Shown: positions 9,820 through 18,633 of the stretch, piece after piece
Layout of the letters: each line of letters opens with the position of its first letter
Numbering within the stretch: position 1 is the stretch's first letter
NCBI RefSeq assembly: GCF_006716645.1
Contig: NZ_VFPL01000001.1
Location: forward strand, 2,666,001-2,730,000
DNA: 64,000 bases
Origin: Arcticibacter tournemirensis
Lineage (GTDB): Bacteria > Bacteroidota > Bacteroidia > Sphingobacteriales > Sphingobacteriaceae
Direction of reading: 5' to 3'
Notes under the pieces: generated by a model
Seen by the model: only the letters and a program-made list of their open reading frames with translations
Told to the model about the DNA's origin: nothing
The model's database searches: none
Position numbers and translations under genes: made by a program

Positions 9820-11256
9820 ATGATAAATTATAACATCAAAATCGGCATAGCTTTATTGGCATTTGCGGCAGTAATAAACAGTTGTACAAATCCGGGAAAA
9901 TCGAAAGAAGGAAATGATTCGGTGGTTGGCCAGTATGAGGCTGAACTTACAGATGCTCCAAACGTACCAAGGTCTCCAGGTTATAAATACCCCGAGAAAG
10001 TGATCATCAAGCTGGAAGTGGTTGAGAAGGTAATGCGTCTGGCAGACGGCGTCGAATACAACTTCTGGACATTTGGAGGAAAGGTGCCTGGAAAATTCAT
10101 CAGGATACGGGAAGGAGATGAGGTGGAGTTCTATTTAAGTAACCACCCTAATAATAAATTACCCCATAATATAGATCTGCACGCGGTTACCGGTCCGGGT
10201 GGTGGTGCAGAGCCTTCTATGACCGCTCCCGGGCATACATCTAAATTCTCATTTAAAGCGTTGAACCCAGGGCTTTTTGTATACCACTGTGCTACGGCCC
10301 CTGTGGGATTGCACATTGCAAATGGCATGTACGGACTGATCCTCGTCGAACCTAAAGAAGGTTTACCTCCGGTGGATAAAGAGTTTTACGTAATGCAAAG
10401 CGAGTTTTATACGAAGGCTAAATATGGCCAGCTCGGGCTTACCGACTTTGATATGGAAAAAGCACTGGATGAAAAACCGGAATATGTGGTGTTTAACGGC
10501 TCTGTGGGAGCGGCTGTTGCTGAGAAGGCAATGCAGGCTAAGGTTGGAGAAACGGTAAGACTATATGTGGGGAATGCAGGTCCTAATCTTATATCGTCTT
10601 TCCATGTCATCGGAGAGATATTTGATAATGTTCATGTGGAAGGTGGCAGTCTGGTGAATAAAAATGTGCAGACTACGGCTATCCCTGCCGGGGGTGCTGC
10701 AATAGTAGAATTTAAGTGTGACGTTCCCGGGACGCTTAATCTCGTAGACCACTCCATCTTCAGAACCTTCAATAAAGGTGCCCTGGCACAGATAAAGGTG
10801 GTTGGCGAGGAAAATCTTAAAGTGTATAGCGGCAAGCAGGGCGATATGATCTACCAGCCTGGGGCTGAAACACAGAAAGAGCCAGATGCTGGCGCTGTAA
10901 AAAGCGCGGTTCCGGAAAAGTCACTCCCGGAAAGAATGGAACAAGGCCTCGTATTGTTTCAATCCAATTGTGCCGCATGTCATCAAAAAAACGGCGAGGG
11001 TCTTGCCGGTGCATTTCCGCCGCTTGCAAAATCCGATTATCTGATGGCCCGTAAGGACAAAGGAGCAGGTATTGTTTTACACGGATTAAGCGGGAAGATA
11101 AAGGTGAAAGGTAAAGATTATGATGCAATAATGCCTCAGGTGCAATTGAACGATGATGAAATTGCGAGTGTTTTAAGCTATGTAAGGAATAGCTGGGGAA
11201 ACAAAGGGGGGCTTGTTAAAGCGTCTGAAGTTTCAGCAGTACGGAATGGAAAGTAA
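9820..11256 (+). CDS. nirK: Copper nitrite reductase (class II, AniA-like) with C-terminal cytochrome c domain
   Basis: 478 residues. It reduces nitrite to NO in the periplasm. An N-terminal lipoprotein signal (lipobox near INSC, residue 22) anchors it. Copper ligands are visible: PHNIDLH gives type 1 His116, catalytic Asp119 and type 2 His121. [15 protein letters not shown] gives type 2 His156 and type 1 Cys157, His165 and Met170. The shortened spacing is that of class II enzymes such as Neisseria AniA. FHVIG in the second cupredoxin domain fits the remaining type 2 His region. After a linker, a fused monohaem cytochrome c domain carries CAACH (Cys384-His388), presumably to feed electrons internally. 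It is the first gene of a five-gene operon; its last 11 bases overlap the next start. Likely controlled by the 9564 operator. Confidence 0.96.
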   Translation: MINYNIKIGIALLAFAAVINSCTNPGKSKEGNDSVVGQYEAELTDAPNVPRSPGYKYPEKVIIKLEVVEKVMRLADGVEYNFWTFGGKVPGKFIRIREGDEVEFYLSNHPNNKLPHNIDLHAVTGPGGGAEPSMTAPGHTSKFSFKALNPGLFVYHCATAPVGLHIANGMYGLILVEPKEGLPPVDKEFYVMQSEFYTKAKYGQLGLTDFDMEKALDEKPEYVVFNGSVGAAVAEKAMQAKVGETVRLYVGNAGPNLISSFHVIGEIFDNVHVEGGSLVNKNVQTTAIPAGGAAIVEFKCDVPGTLNLVDHSIFRTFNKGALAQIKVVGEENLKVYSGKQGDMIYQPGAETQKEPDAGAVKSAVPEKSLPERMEQGLVLFQSNCAACHQKNGEGLAGAFPPLAKSDYLMARKDKGAGIVLHGLSGKIKVKGKDYDAIMPQVQLNDDEIASVLSYVRNSWGNKGGLVKASEVSAVRNGK

Positions 11257-12046
11257 AACGAGCATAAGGATTTTTTCTGCAATTGCAGTACTCTTGTTAC
11301 TGGGAACTGTAGCCTCTTATTCACAGACTAACAGAGCTGCCGCGAAGGGAATGGTTTTAATACCGGCCGGCAGCTTTAAACCTTTTTTTGAAGTAAAAGG
11401 GGCCGGAAAGAAAACCGTTAGATCGTTTTACCTTGATGTTTATGCGGTTACAAATAGCGACTTCCTTCGTTTCGTTAAAGCCAATCCACAATGGTCCAGA
11501 TCGCGTATCTCACGGCTGTATGCCGATAAAGAATATCTTAAGCATTGGGAAAGCGACTTTAGTTTAGGTAAGAAGCATGCCCTTCTGGCAAATAGCCCGG
11601 TGACCAATATTTCATGGTTCGCAGCGCGTGCATACAGCAAATGGGCCGGTAAGCGGCTGCCCAACATGGATGAATGGGAATATGCTGCCGGCGCTGGAAT
11701 TGCAGATAAAAGACTTCCGATCGAAAAAGTAATTTTAAACTGGTATAGTAAGCCGAATCCTGCCGTTACTCCTCACGTCGGTTCCACCTTTAAGAATAAG
11801 TTGAATGTGTACGATATGCATGGCCTGATATGGGAGTGGGTTTCTGATTTTAACAGCGTAATGATGGGCAGTGATTCGCGAAGCGGAGCGTTGAATTCTA
11901 ACCTCTTCTGTGCCGCAGGATCGAACGGAGCGGCAAATAAAGAAGACTATGCAGCTTTTTTGCGCTTTGCCTTCAGGGAAAGCCTGAAGGGAAGTTATAC
12001 TATTAATAACCTGGGATTCCGCTGCGCCCGTGATGTGAAACAATAA
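11246..12046 (+). CDS. FGE-sulfatase (SUMF1) fold protein, NirV-like
   Basis: About 266 residues from the ATG at 11246, which is preferred over an upstream start because the Sec signal peptide ([22 protein letters not shown]) begins there; it overlaps the nirK stop by 11 bp. SUMF1-family hallmarks are present: MVLIPAGSF near the N-terminus, [41 protein letters not shown] and a C-terminal GFRCARD. The fold is that of formylglycine-generating enzymes, but NirK-linked members (NirV in Rhodobacter) have no proven activity and are thought to assist nitrite reductase. Translational coupling to nirK supports that. It is a predicted periplasmic protein. Confidence 0.85.
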   Translation: MESKTSIRIFSAIAVLLLLGTVASYSQTNRAAAKGMVLIPAGSFKPFFEVKGAGKKTVRSFYLDVYAVTNSDFLRFVKANPQWSRSRISRLYADKEYLKHWESDFSLGKKHALLANSPVTNISWFAARAYSKWAGKRLPNMDEWEYAAGAGIADKRLPIEKVILNWYSKPNPAVTPHVGSTFKNKLNVYDMHGLIWEWVSDFNSVMMGSDSRSGALNSNLFCAAGSNGAANKEDYAAFLRFAFRESLKGSYTINNLGFRCARDVKQ

Positions 12047-12069
12047 TTAGAATTATAAAGCAAAGTATT

Positions 12070-12684
12070 ATGCGTAAAATAATAAGTTCATACGCCCCCG
12101 TCTTACTGGGAATAACCTTTTTATTAATCTCTTTAGCAGGTTGTACAGAAAGCCATTCGACGGTTTCTATTGCCGATAAAAGTGTTGACGATAGTGTTTC
12201 AGAAAAACCATCCGTGTATCTTATAGAAAGTTTGTGGCAGAAGCAAACCGGAGAGACTATTAAGCTTGACGCGTTCAAAGGTAAGATACCAGTTGTCTCC
12301 ATGATTTTTACAAGGTGTGCCTATGCTTGCCCCCGAACCATTGCCGATCTGAAAAATATCGAAAAACAGCTGCCTGCCGGGATAAAAAATGATGTAGTCT
12401 TTGTGCTGATCTCTTTTGACGACCAACATGATTCACCTGCTCAGCTTCGGAAGTTTGCCACTAAGATGCAGACTGGAAAAAACTGGGTTTTGTTGCACGG
12501 CGACGAAGAAGGGATCAGGGATCTGGCAATGGTACTGAATGTTAAGTATAAAAAACAGCCCGACGGCAGCTTTACTCATTCCAATATGATCACTATGCTG
12601 GATCGTAATGGAGTTATTAAAGCTCAGTCGGAGGGGTTGGGCGCTGATCCGGCGCCAATACTCACAAGAATAAATAACTTATAA
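12070..12684 (+). CDS. SCO1/SenC-family copper chaperone
   Basis: 204 residues with a lipoprotein signal (lipobox LAGC, Cys25) and a thioredoxin-like fold. The copper-binding CxxxC (Cys83, Cys87 in TRCAYACPRT) and the distal His170 (THSN) are all present. SCO proteins deliver Cu(I) to periplasmic cuproenzymes, classically cytochrome oxidase. Position in the nirK operon, 23 bp after the NirV-like gene, suggests metallation of the nitrite reductase here. Confidence 0.93.
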   Translation: MRKIISSYAPVLLGITFLLISLAGCTESHSTVSIADKSVDDSVSEKPSVYLIESLWQKQTGETIKLDAFKGKIPVVSMIFTRCAYACPRTIADLKNIEKQLPAGIKNDVVFVLISFDDQHDSPAQLRKFATKMQTGKNWVLLHGDEEGIRDLAMVLNVKYKKQPDGSFTHSNMITMLDRNGVIKAQSEGLGADPAPILTRINNL

Positions 12685-12689
12685 ATATT

Positions 12690-13139
12690 ATGAAGAAGCA
12701 AATTCAGACCATTTTCGCCGCCGCGCTGATCAGTGTGTTCTTTTTCTCGTGCGGGAATAATACACCCCACGAAGAACACAGCCAGGAAGATCATAAACAA
12801 TTAGGAGTTCCGGCAGTTACACTTAATAATGGCTCAGTTTGGAAGGCGAATACAGAAACAACTGCCGGAATCAATAACATGATTTCGCTAATTAATGAGT
12901 CGGAAAATAAAAAAGACGCCTCCTGCAAAGATTTAGGACTTTCTTTGAATCAGGAGTTTAACCAGATACTGAAAAAATGCTCGATGAAGGGCGAGGCGCA
13001 TGAGCAGCTTCATCACTACCTGATGCCGATCATTCCTGTAATTGACAAAATAGAACAGGGACAATCCGGCGACTGCAAGACGACACGGGAAGAGCTAAAA
13101 GAGTATTTGGCAGAGTATGATAACTATTTTAAATCATGA
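12690..13139 (+). CDS. Small lipoprotein of the nirK operon, function unknown
   Basis: 149 residues. Lipoprotein signal ending FFFSCGNN, then a His/Glu-rich stretch (HEEHSQEDHK), then a mostly helical domain with several further Cys and His (ASCKDLG, KKCSMKGEAHEQLHHYL, SGDCKTT). I do not recognise a named family. The His-rich segment and the neighbouring SCO gene make metal binding plausible, but that is inference. The gap to sco is 5 bp and its stop overlaps the next start (ATGA), so it belongs to the operon. Confidence 0.7.
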   Translation: MKKQIQTIFAAALISVFFFSCGNNTPHEEHSQEDHKQLGVPAVTLNNGSVWKANTETTAGINNMISLINESENKKDASCKDLGLSLNQEFNQILKKCSMKGEAHEQLHHYLMPIIPVIDKIEQGQSGDCKTTREELKEYLAEYDNYFKS

Positions 13140-13435
13140 ATATATTAGATAACCTCCAGCTGAATGATGAAAAGCCAGCGGTACTAACAATACGAAATAC
13201 CGACCAGGTTCTTATACTCGCTATCGGCTTGAAAAAGGCACAGGTACTGCAGCGGCATGTAACCCCCACTCAGGCAACGCTTATTGTACTCAAGGGTGTG
13301 GTATCTTTCGAAATGGAAGGTGAATTTACCAGGGTAGAGCTTGCTGAAACCTTCGAAATACCAGCGAACGTTCCCCACGAAGTGACTGCTATTGAAGAAA
13401 GTGTGTTTTTAGTAGTAAAAGACAAAATAGCATAA
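13136..13435 (+). CDS. Small cupin-domain protein
   Basis: 99 residues forming a single cupin barrel without a signal peptide, so cytoplasmic. The second cupin motif is visible (FEIPANVPHEVTAIEESVFLVV), and the first is weak (RHVTPTQATLIVLKGVVSFEMEGE), with one His remaining. Such single-domain cupins are common next to nitrite/NO genes in Bacteroidota, with no assigned reaction. It overlaps the preceding gene by 4 bp, is last in the nirK operon, and is followed by a bidirectional terminator. Confidence 0.8.
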   Translation: MNILDNLQLNDEKPAVLTIRNTDQVLILAIGLKKAQVLQRHVTPTQATLIVLKGVVSFEMEGEFTRVELAETFEIPANVPHEVTAIEESVFLVVKDKIA

Positions 13436-13470
13436 AAGGCATCCGATAAAGTATACGTCACCGGTAATAA

Positions 13471-13510
13471 AAAAGGGCTGCAGATTTAAAACCTGCAGCC
13501 CTTTCTTTTT
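13471..13510. terminator. Bidirectional terminator between the nirK operon and qnor
   Basis: GGGCTGCAG (13475-13483) and CTGCAGCCC (13493-13501) form a perfect 9-bp stem, flanked by A-rich sequence on the left and T-rich on the right, so it can serve both convergent transcripts. Confidence 0.9.
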
Positions 13511-13520
13511 ACAGAAAAAC

Positions 13521-15797
13521 TTAGTGAAGTTTTTCTGTCTTCTTTACGTCGAAGTCGCCTTTATGGTAGCTCCAACCTGTTTTCAATCCTATAACAAACA
13601 ATGCCAGTCCGATGGTTCCAAAAGCGAAGATGGTATCACCGATTACCCGGAGCCATCTTAACGTATTCATTATCGGCTGTTGCATGAACTCTGCAGACCT
13701 TGCATACCACATACCTTCGTTAACACTTGCGACTGTTTGCAGAAGTCCGATCGGCAATACGCTGATCAAAACCATCAGCAATAAGCCGATATTAATAGAC
13801 CAGAAGGAGAAGCCAATGAGGCCATCTTTCCAAACGTTTTGCCGGTACAAGCCTTTAAGTACAAACAACATCAGTCCTATCCCTAATATTCCATACACAC
13901 CAAACAAGGCTGTGTGAGCATGAACCGGGGTGGTGTTAAGGCCCTGCATGTAATATAATGCGATAGGAGGATTGATAATAAAACCAAATATCCCTGCGCC
14001 AAGGAAATTCCAGAATGCGACTGCCACGAGGCAATATATTGGCCATTTATAGGCATTTACCCAGGGCTTCAGTTTGCTTATGCTGTAGTTATGATAAGCT
14101 TCAATCCCTATAATCACCAATGGAACAACTTCCAGGGCGCTGAATGTAGCTCCTAAAGCCAGAACGGCCGTTGGCGTTCCTGAGAAATAAAGATGGTGAA
14201 AGGTCCCGATAATACCTCCGGAAAGGAAGATAATAGTCGAGAACAATACATTTAAGGTAGCAGTCCTTTCATTCAGTAACTTCATTCTCGTAAACAGGAA
14301 GGCTGCGACAACTGTAGCAAACACCTCAAAGAAGCCTTCTACCCACAGGTGTACTACCCACCAGCGCCAGTACTCCGCAATAGCCAGGTTCGTACGCCGT
14401 CCCCACATCAGTCCGGCACCGTAGAACAAAGCAATTGCCACTGATGATATAATAAACATGATCAGCAGATTTCTGCTTGATGTTTTTTGCCTCAGGGCCG
14501 GAAGGAGCGCCCGTACCATCAGTCCCAGCCACAGGAATAAGCCAATGAGCAGGAAGATTTGCCAGAATCGTCCGAGGTCTACATATTCATATCCCTGATG
14601 CCCGAACCAGAAATTCTCAATGTATCCCAGCCGTTGCATGATAGCCATCCATTGACCACCCATAGAACCAGCCACTATAATCAGCAGGGCAATAAATAGA
14701 AAATTCACTCCCAGTGTCTGATATTTTGGTTCATATCCCGATACGGCGGGAGCAATGTAGAGGCCTGTGGCCAGCCAGGATGTCGCGATCCAGAAAATGG
14801 CCAGCTGAACGTGCCATGTCCGGCTTAAAGAATAGGGAAGAACCTCATCCAGCGGTATGCCATAGAACGCACTTCCCTCCACACCGAAATGGGCGGTAAC
14901 CACGCCAAGGATAACCTGCACCAGGATCAGAGCGGTCACTATCCAGAAATATTTGAGTGTCGCCCTCATCGAAGGGGTCGACTTGATTTGCAGCAATGGA
15001 TCTTCCGTTGGTATGTCATCTGCAACTTCTTCTTCCTTGTTCTTAGCATTGTAAAAAACAAGTATGCCAATCCCGAGAAGGAGCATAATGACGCTGAACC
15101 CAGTCCACAACATCAGATCGCCGGTTGCTACGTTGCCCACAAGGCGTTCCGAAGGCCAGTTGTGTGTATAAGAGACATTTTCGCCCGGCCTGTTAGTAAC
15201 ACAGGCCCAGCTGGCCCAGAAAAAGAATGCACTTATTTTCTTTAGTCTTACGGGATCCTTAATGGTGTTTTTAGGGATTGCGTATGCCTCCCTAAGGTTG
15301 TTAAATGCAGGGTCGTCCGAAAAAAGCCCCGAGTAGTATTGCTCGAGCTGTTTATAAGCCAGGGCGCGCTCAGCAGAGAGCGTGATGGTTCCTTGTGCTT
15401 CGTCAAATGTATTCTTTCGGATTTCCTTCTGCAGTGTGGTCTGGAGGGCCGCTTTTTGCTCGTCGTTTAGCTTGTCGAAAACGTTGTTAAACCTTTTCGT
15501 AGCCTGGTGATCAAGCATGTATTTAGCTTCCCTGTGTATCCAGTCGGCAGTCCAGTCCGGCGCAGCATATGCTCCATGTCCCCATATAGAACCGACCTCC
15601 TGTCCGCCAATGCTTTGCCATACGTTCTGTCCGTCTTTGATGTCTTCTCCTGAAAATAATACTTCATCTCCAGATACCACCTTTTCCGGGATAGGAGGTG
15701 CTTTCTGATAGATCTCAATTCCATAATAACCTAACACGGCGAAGGAGAGTCCTACTACTAACGCGAATGCTAGCCATAACTTTCTTGGATTTTTCAT
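13521..15797 (-). CDS. norZ: Quinol-dependent nitric oxide reductase (qNor, NorB/NorZ)
   Basis: 758 residues from the ATG at 15797 (an upstream TTG adds two codons). It is a single-subunit, 14-helix inner-membrane enzyme that reduces NO to N2O using quinol electrons. An N-terminal helix is followed by a large periplasmic segment (IPEKVVSGDEVLFSGEDI..., GQ.VWQSIGGQEVGSIWGHGAY) typical of the qNor fusion of NorC-like and NorB parts. The haem-copper core shows WWVVHLWVEGFFEVF and GTFHHLYFSGTP with paired His. Length matches the family (about 750-760). It removes the product of the convergent NirK. Confidence 0.95.
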   Translation of the reverse strand: MKNPRKLWLAFALVVGLSFAVLGYYGIEIYQKAPPIPEKVVSGDEVLFSGEDIKDGQNVWQSIGGQEVGSIWGHGAYAAPDWTADWIHREAKYMLDHQATKRFNNVFDKLNDEQKAALQTTLQKEIRKNTFDEAQGTITLSAERALAYKQLEQYYSGLFSDDPAFNNLREAYAIPKNTIKDPVRLKKISAFFFWASWACVTNRPGENVSYTHNWPSERLVGNVATGDLMLWTGFSVIMLLLGIGILVFYNAKNKEEEVADDIPTEDPLLQIKSTPSMRATLKYFWIVTALILVQVILGVVTAHFGVEGSAFYGIPLDEVLPYSLSRTWHVQLAIFWIATSWLATGLYIAPAVSGYEPKYQTLGVNFLFIALLIIVAGSMGGQWMAIMQRLGYIENFWFGHQGYEYVDLGRFWQIFLLIGLFLWLGLMVRALLPALRQKTSSRNLLIMFIISSVAIALFYGAGLMWGRRTNLAIAEYWRWWVVHLWVEGFFEVFATVVAAFLFTRMKLLNERTATLNVLFSTIIFLSGGIIGTFHHLYFSGTPTAVLALGATFSALEVVPLVIIGIEAYHNYSISKLKPWVNAYKWPIYCLVAVAFWNFLGAGIFGFIINPPIALYYMQGLNTTPVHAHTALFGVYGILGIGLMLFVLKGLYRQNVWKDGLIGFSFWSINIGLLLMVLISVLPIGLLQTVASVNEGMWYARSAEFMQQPIMNTLRWLRVIGDTIFAFGTIGLALFVIGLKTGWSYHKGDFDVKKTEKLH

Positions 15798-15815
15798 GAT
15801 CAATAGTGGTTTAAT

Positions 15816-15832
15816 GTTTATTGATAATAAAC
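15816..15832. promoter_or_regulatory. Inverted repeat just upstream of norZ
   Basis: GTTTATT-GAT-AATAAAC, a perfect 7-3-7 palindrome, centred about 27 bp before the norZ ATG. A regulator site is possible; it is unlike the 26-bp operator. Confidence 0.35.
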
Positions 15833-15856
15833 AGTTTTAATGATTGGCTTAATAGT

Positions 15857-15909
15857 TAAAACAAATACGCTTTTATTGTTTTAGTTAATTTCAATTCACA
15901 GGTGTGAAT
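15857..15909 (-). promoter_or_regulatory. Possible norZ control region with two inverted repeats
   Basis: TAAAACAA (15857-15864) is inverted as TTGTTTTA (15876-15883). Read in the gene's sense, this element contains AATAAAAG followed by TATTTG, like a degraded, one-base-shorter version of the 26-bp operator. A second repeat, ATTCACA-GG-TGTGAAT, lies at 15894-15909. Either could bind the Rrf2 protein or a Crp/Fnr-type factor. Confidence 0.35.
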
Positions 15910-15939
15910 CCGCAATAAACGGTTAAGTAAATTCTTGTG

Positions 15940-16368
15940 CTATTTTAGAAAATACTTATTCCGCTCGTACTCCTGTACCATTTCGTATACCGATTTCTTG
16001 CTGAATTCAATCAGCAACTGAGTTCTGATAGGCTTAATTTGGGAGTGTACAGGACAGGGTTGTATATCCGAACAGTTCTTTAGTCCGAGTACACATGAGC
16101 TAAAGAGTTCGTTCCCGTCTATGGCCCGTATAATATCGATAAGATATAGTGAACTGGGATCGGCGATGTAAAACCCGCCATTAGGACCCTTATTCGATGA
16201 TAGTACCTTTTTTCTGGAGAGCTCCTGCAGAATCTTACCAGTGAAATGCATAGGCGAACCTATCGCCTCTGCAATTTCTATTATACCGGCTTTTTCATTC
16301 TTATAGCTTCTGAACGCTATATACACAGTAGCGCGTATCGCGTATTCGCAAGATTTTGAGAGTATCAT
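15940..16368 (-). CDS. Rrf2-family Fe-S transcriptional regulator (NsrR/IscR-like)
   Basis: 142 residues. The N-terminal winged helix is typical of Rrf2 (MILSKSCEYAIRATVYIA, ...KILQELSRKKVLSSNKGPNGGFYIA). Three cysteines in the dimer/cluster loop, Cys92, Cys99 and Cys105 (C-x6-C-x5-C), match the cluster ligands of NsrR and IscR. NsrR proteins lose their [4Fe-4S] cluster on NO and release DNA. Location between norZ and ric, and only 33 bp after ric, suggests co-transcription with ric and control of the module. It is the best local candidate for binding the 26-bp palindrome. Whether it is NsrR proper cannot be decided from sequence alone. Confidence 0.88.
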   Translation of the reverse strand: MILSKSCEYAIRATVYIAFRSYKNEKAGIIEIAEAIGSPMHFTGKILQELSRKKVLSSNKGPNGGFYIADPSSLYLIDIIRAIDGNELFSSCVLGLKNCSDIQPCPVHSQIKPIRTQLLIEFSKKSVYEMVQEYERNKYFLK

Positions 16369-16401
16369 CTTTTACCTGTACAAACCTAAATTTTTTTTCG
16401 A

Positions 16402-17352
16402 TTATTTCAGTTGACTTTCTAATTCTATCGCCTTAGGGAAAAGAATATTATTTTCAAGATGAACATGCTGATGAAGATCATTTTCAAATTCTTCCAGTTT
16501 CTTGAAAAGGATGCGGTATGATGTGCAGGCATCTTCAGGCACCAGATAGTCGCTCGACAGCAGCCTTATTTCGCTTAAGTCCTCACCGGCACCTTCGTGT
16601 TCCATCTCCATTACTTTTATAGGATTTGTCACATTGCCGAAAGAAGGCAATGGTAAGCTACCGCCATTCTTTTGTGCCGACACCAGTTCTTTAATATAAG
16701 GGAAAAGAACGCTTTCTTCTTTTACCAGGTGCTGACTAAGGTCAGCGGCAATACCCGAGAACACTTCCGCAATCCGCACTAATTCCGGATGATGATCGCC
16801 GTGTACTCTTGCTACTTTTAGCGATAATTCTGATAAGAAGGGGATGTTTTCTTTTACATACCGGTGGTGTGTATTTATAATGTAATCCGAAAGGAAAGCC
16901 AAATCCCAGGCCTGGAAATCAACAGAGCTTCCTACCGTTATTTCATCTACTGCCGATAGTTCTGCCTGTACTTTGTGTATATCTAACCCTTTCTTGTCGC
17001 ATACTTCCGACAGGGCTTTCTTTCCTCCACAGCAGAAGTCAATTCCGAATTTCTTGAACACCTGCGCTTTTCTGTAATCTTTCGCCACCATTTCACCTAT
17101 GGTTTCTTCCTGCGCATCCTCAGCTTTTTTGCTGATCCTAACTTTCCACCATTCAGGCCCGTTTTCAAGATACTCCCATGTGAATATATTTCCTCTCTCA
17201 CCGAGCAGCTGGTAGTACAAGGGTTTCGGATCGTGGTCATTCAGGATAGTAAATTGCTGGCCGCCCAGCAGCGAATCAAATTTTTCAAAAATTGCCGGGT
17301 GTTTAAATCTCGGCTCAATCAGCGTCACATTTAAGATTTCTGTATTTTCCAT
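16402..17352 (-). CDS. ric: Iron-sulfur cluster repair di-iron protein with N-terminal DUF2249
   Basis: 316 residues, longer than ordinary Ric/YtfE/ScdA (about 220-240) because of an N-terminal DUF2249 domain (residues 1-75, including HDPKPLYYQLL and PEWWKVRISK). This is followed by the ScdA_N domain (TIGEMVAKDYRKAQVFKKFG, DFCCGG near residue 107) and a hemerythrin-like domain with the expected His/Glu pattern (NTHHRYV, HGDHHPEL, HLVKEESVLFP, MEHEGAGEDL, HLENNILFP). It repairs or restores Fe-S clusters damaged by NO. The promoter and operator lie immediately upstream and rrf2 follows. Its DUF2249 links it to the DUF2249 gene at 20250. Confidence 0.93.
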   Translation of the reverse strand: MENTEILNVTLIEPRFKHPAIFEKFDSLLGGQQFTILNDHDPKPLYYQLLGERGNIFTWEYLENGPEWWKVRISKKAEDAQEETIGEMVAKDYRKAQVFKKFGIDFCCGGKKALSEVCDKKGLDIHKVQAELSAVDEITVGSSVDFQAWDLAFLSDYIINTHHRYVKENIPFLSELSLKVARVHGDHHPELVRIAEVFSGIAADLSQHLVKEESVLFPYIKELVSAQKNGGSLPLPSFGNVTNPIKVMEMEHEGAGEDLSEIRLLSSDYLVPEDACTSYRILFKKLEEFENDLHQHVHLENNILFPKAIELESQLK

Positions 17353-17365
17353 TTTTTTGTACTTT

Positions 17366-17391
17366 AATAAAAGACAAATATATCTTTTATT
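17366..17391 (-). promoter_or_regulatory. 26-bp palindromic operator in front of ric
   Basis: Exactly the reverse complement of the nirK site, so identical in the sense of its own gene. It ends 13 bp before the ric ATG and covers the ric -7 box. With so little room downstream, an activator role at this spot is unlikely and repression fits better. Confidence 0.8.
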
Positions 17392-17406
17392 CTTTTTGAA
17401 AGCAAA
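17375..17406 (-). promoter_or_regulatory. ric promoter (TTTG-N20-TATATTTG)
   Basis: On the minus strand, TTTG (17403-17406), a 20-bp spacer and TATATTTG (17375-17382) match the Bacteroidota -33/-7 consensus. The -7 box is the core of the palindrome. The predicted leader is about 15 nt. Confidence 0.72.
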
Positions 17407-17448
17407 TCATAAATGGGAATACGCGGTACTAAATGAGAGGGAATTGTT

Positions 17449-18633
17449 CTACTTATGTAAAAATCTAAAGTATCCTATAGCTGGAAGCACAAATAGGAGG
17501 GAGGAAATGAGAAGCAAGTATTCATAAAAAGGAACTGCAATGTGCAGAATGGAAAGTACAGGTTGTACAAAAAGAAAGCATAGGTAAATAATTACCAGAC
17601 CTATAAATCCGTTATTGATATAGTTCAGATAAGGGGATTGTTTAAAAAAACCTGATACCCTAAACTGATCGAGAATCAAAGGCATAATGCAGCCTAAAGT
17701 AAGAAGGTGAATATAGCCGATGATGATATAACGCGACGAGAACACCCAGAAACCGACGGCAGGAATGCAAACCAAAATCTGGAAGAATATTTTGAGTGTA
17801 ACGGCGAGTAATGCAAGACGGACAAAAAGGGGAGTGGTTACTCCACGATGTTTTACAGCCGACAGTAGTTTTACCCAGCTAACAAAATTAACTGCAGCGC
17901 CCGCAAACCCGGTTATACCAATCCACAAAGGAGGATTGCTCCACAACGTAAATATGAAAAACAGCGGAATGGTTGAGCCGATAAATAAATGAAGCCATAG
18001 TCGTTCACCTTTCTTAAAAGACATGTTCTTTAGATAAGTGTTGGCAAGGAGTGCCAGTACCGCAAGCAGCATCCATCCGTTCATCTGGAAATGGAGGTAG
18101 AAGTATATCGAATTCTGGTATAGAGGATTCGCTTTTAATCCTGCCGCAGCGAGGGGACCGAGAGTAAAAGGACCTAAGGACGACAGGCATAAGAATACCA
18201 GCGATGCCTTGATCAGCGCCCCGGATATCGGATTAAACGCTTCCTTTACAGAATTATTTTTCAGGATGATATAAGCAGCATAATAACTTATGAATATGAA
18301 GAGGGAAGAGAAACTTATAGATACAGCTTTATAACCCTGAAGAAAAAAGCTGATAAGCATTCCGAAAGATGCGATCAGCGTAAGTATAAATATTCTTTTA
18401 AATGCGCGTGTGGAAGTTTTATCAGAAGAAAACGTCCCTGCTATCAGGATTACAATTGCCAGGAACACCCATCCGGCAAAGGCAAAGTGGGAATGAGCAT
18501 GTAAAAGGAACATGTAATTTACTCCCGGTACCGAAGCCAGATGCATCCAGCGCAGCAGTATCCCTAAAATGGTTAGTATCAGAAAATTCACAACAGCCCA
18601 GCGGGGGTAGCTGCTGGTTCGTATCCACTCCAT
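17449..18633 (-). CDS. Polytopic membrane protein, haem-copper-oxidase-I/NnrS-like
   Basis: 394 residues from the ATG at 18633; the preceding stop and this start share a base (TGATG). About 12 hydrophobic helices. His-bearing helices (LLHAHSHFAFAGWVF, YLHFQMNGWMLLA, YIHLLTLGCIMPL) resemble haem-binding helices of oxidase subunit I and NnrS proteins. No complete oxidase motif set was seen, so catalysis is not claimed. It is last in a four-gene operon starting at 21071 and directly upstream of ric. An accessory role in nitrite/NO metabolism is inferred from context. NnrS proteins in other bacteria protect against NO stress. Confidence 0.65.
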   Translation of the reverse strand: MEWIRTSSYPRWAVVNFLILTILGILLRWMHLASVPGVNYMFLLHAHSHFAFAGWVFLAIVILIAGTFSSDKTSTRAFKRIFILTLIASFGMLISFFLQGYKAVSISFSSLFIFISYYAAYIILKNNSVKEAFNPISGALIKASLVFLCLSSLGPFTLGPLAAAGLKANPLYQNSIYFYLHFQMNGWMLLAVLALLANTYLKNMSFKKGERLWLHLFIGSTIPLFFIFTLWSNPPLWIGITGFAGAAVNFVSWVKLLSAVKHRGVTTPLFVRLALLAVTLKIFFQILVCIPAVGFWVFSSRYIIIGYIHLLTLGCIMPLILDQFRVSGFFKQSPYLNYINNGFIGLVIIYLCFLFVQPVLSILHIAVPFYEYLLLISSLLFVLPAIGYFRFLHK

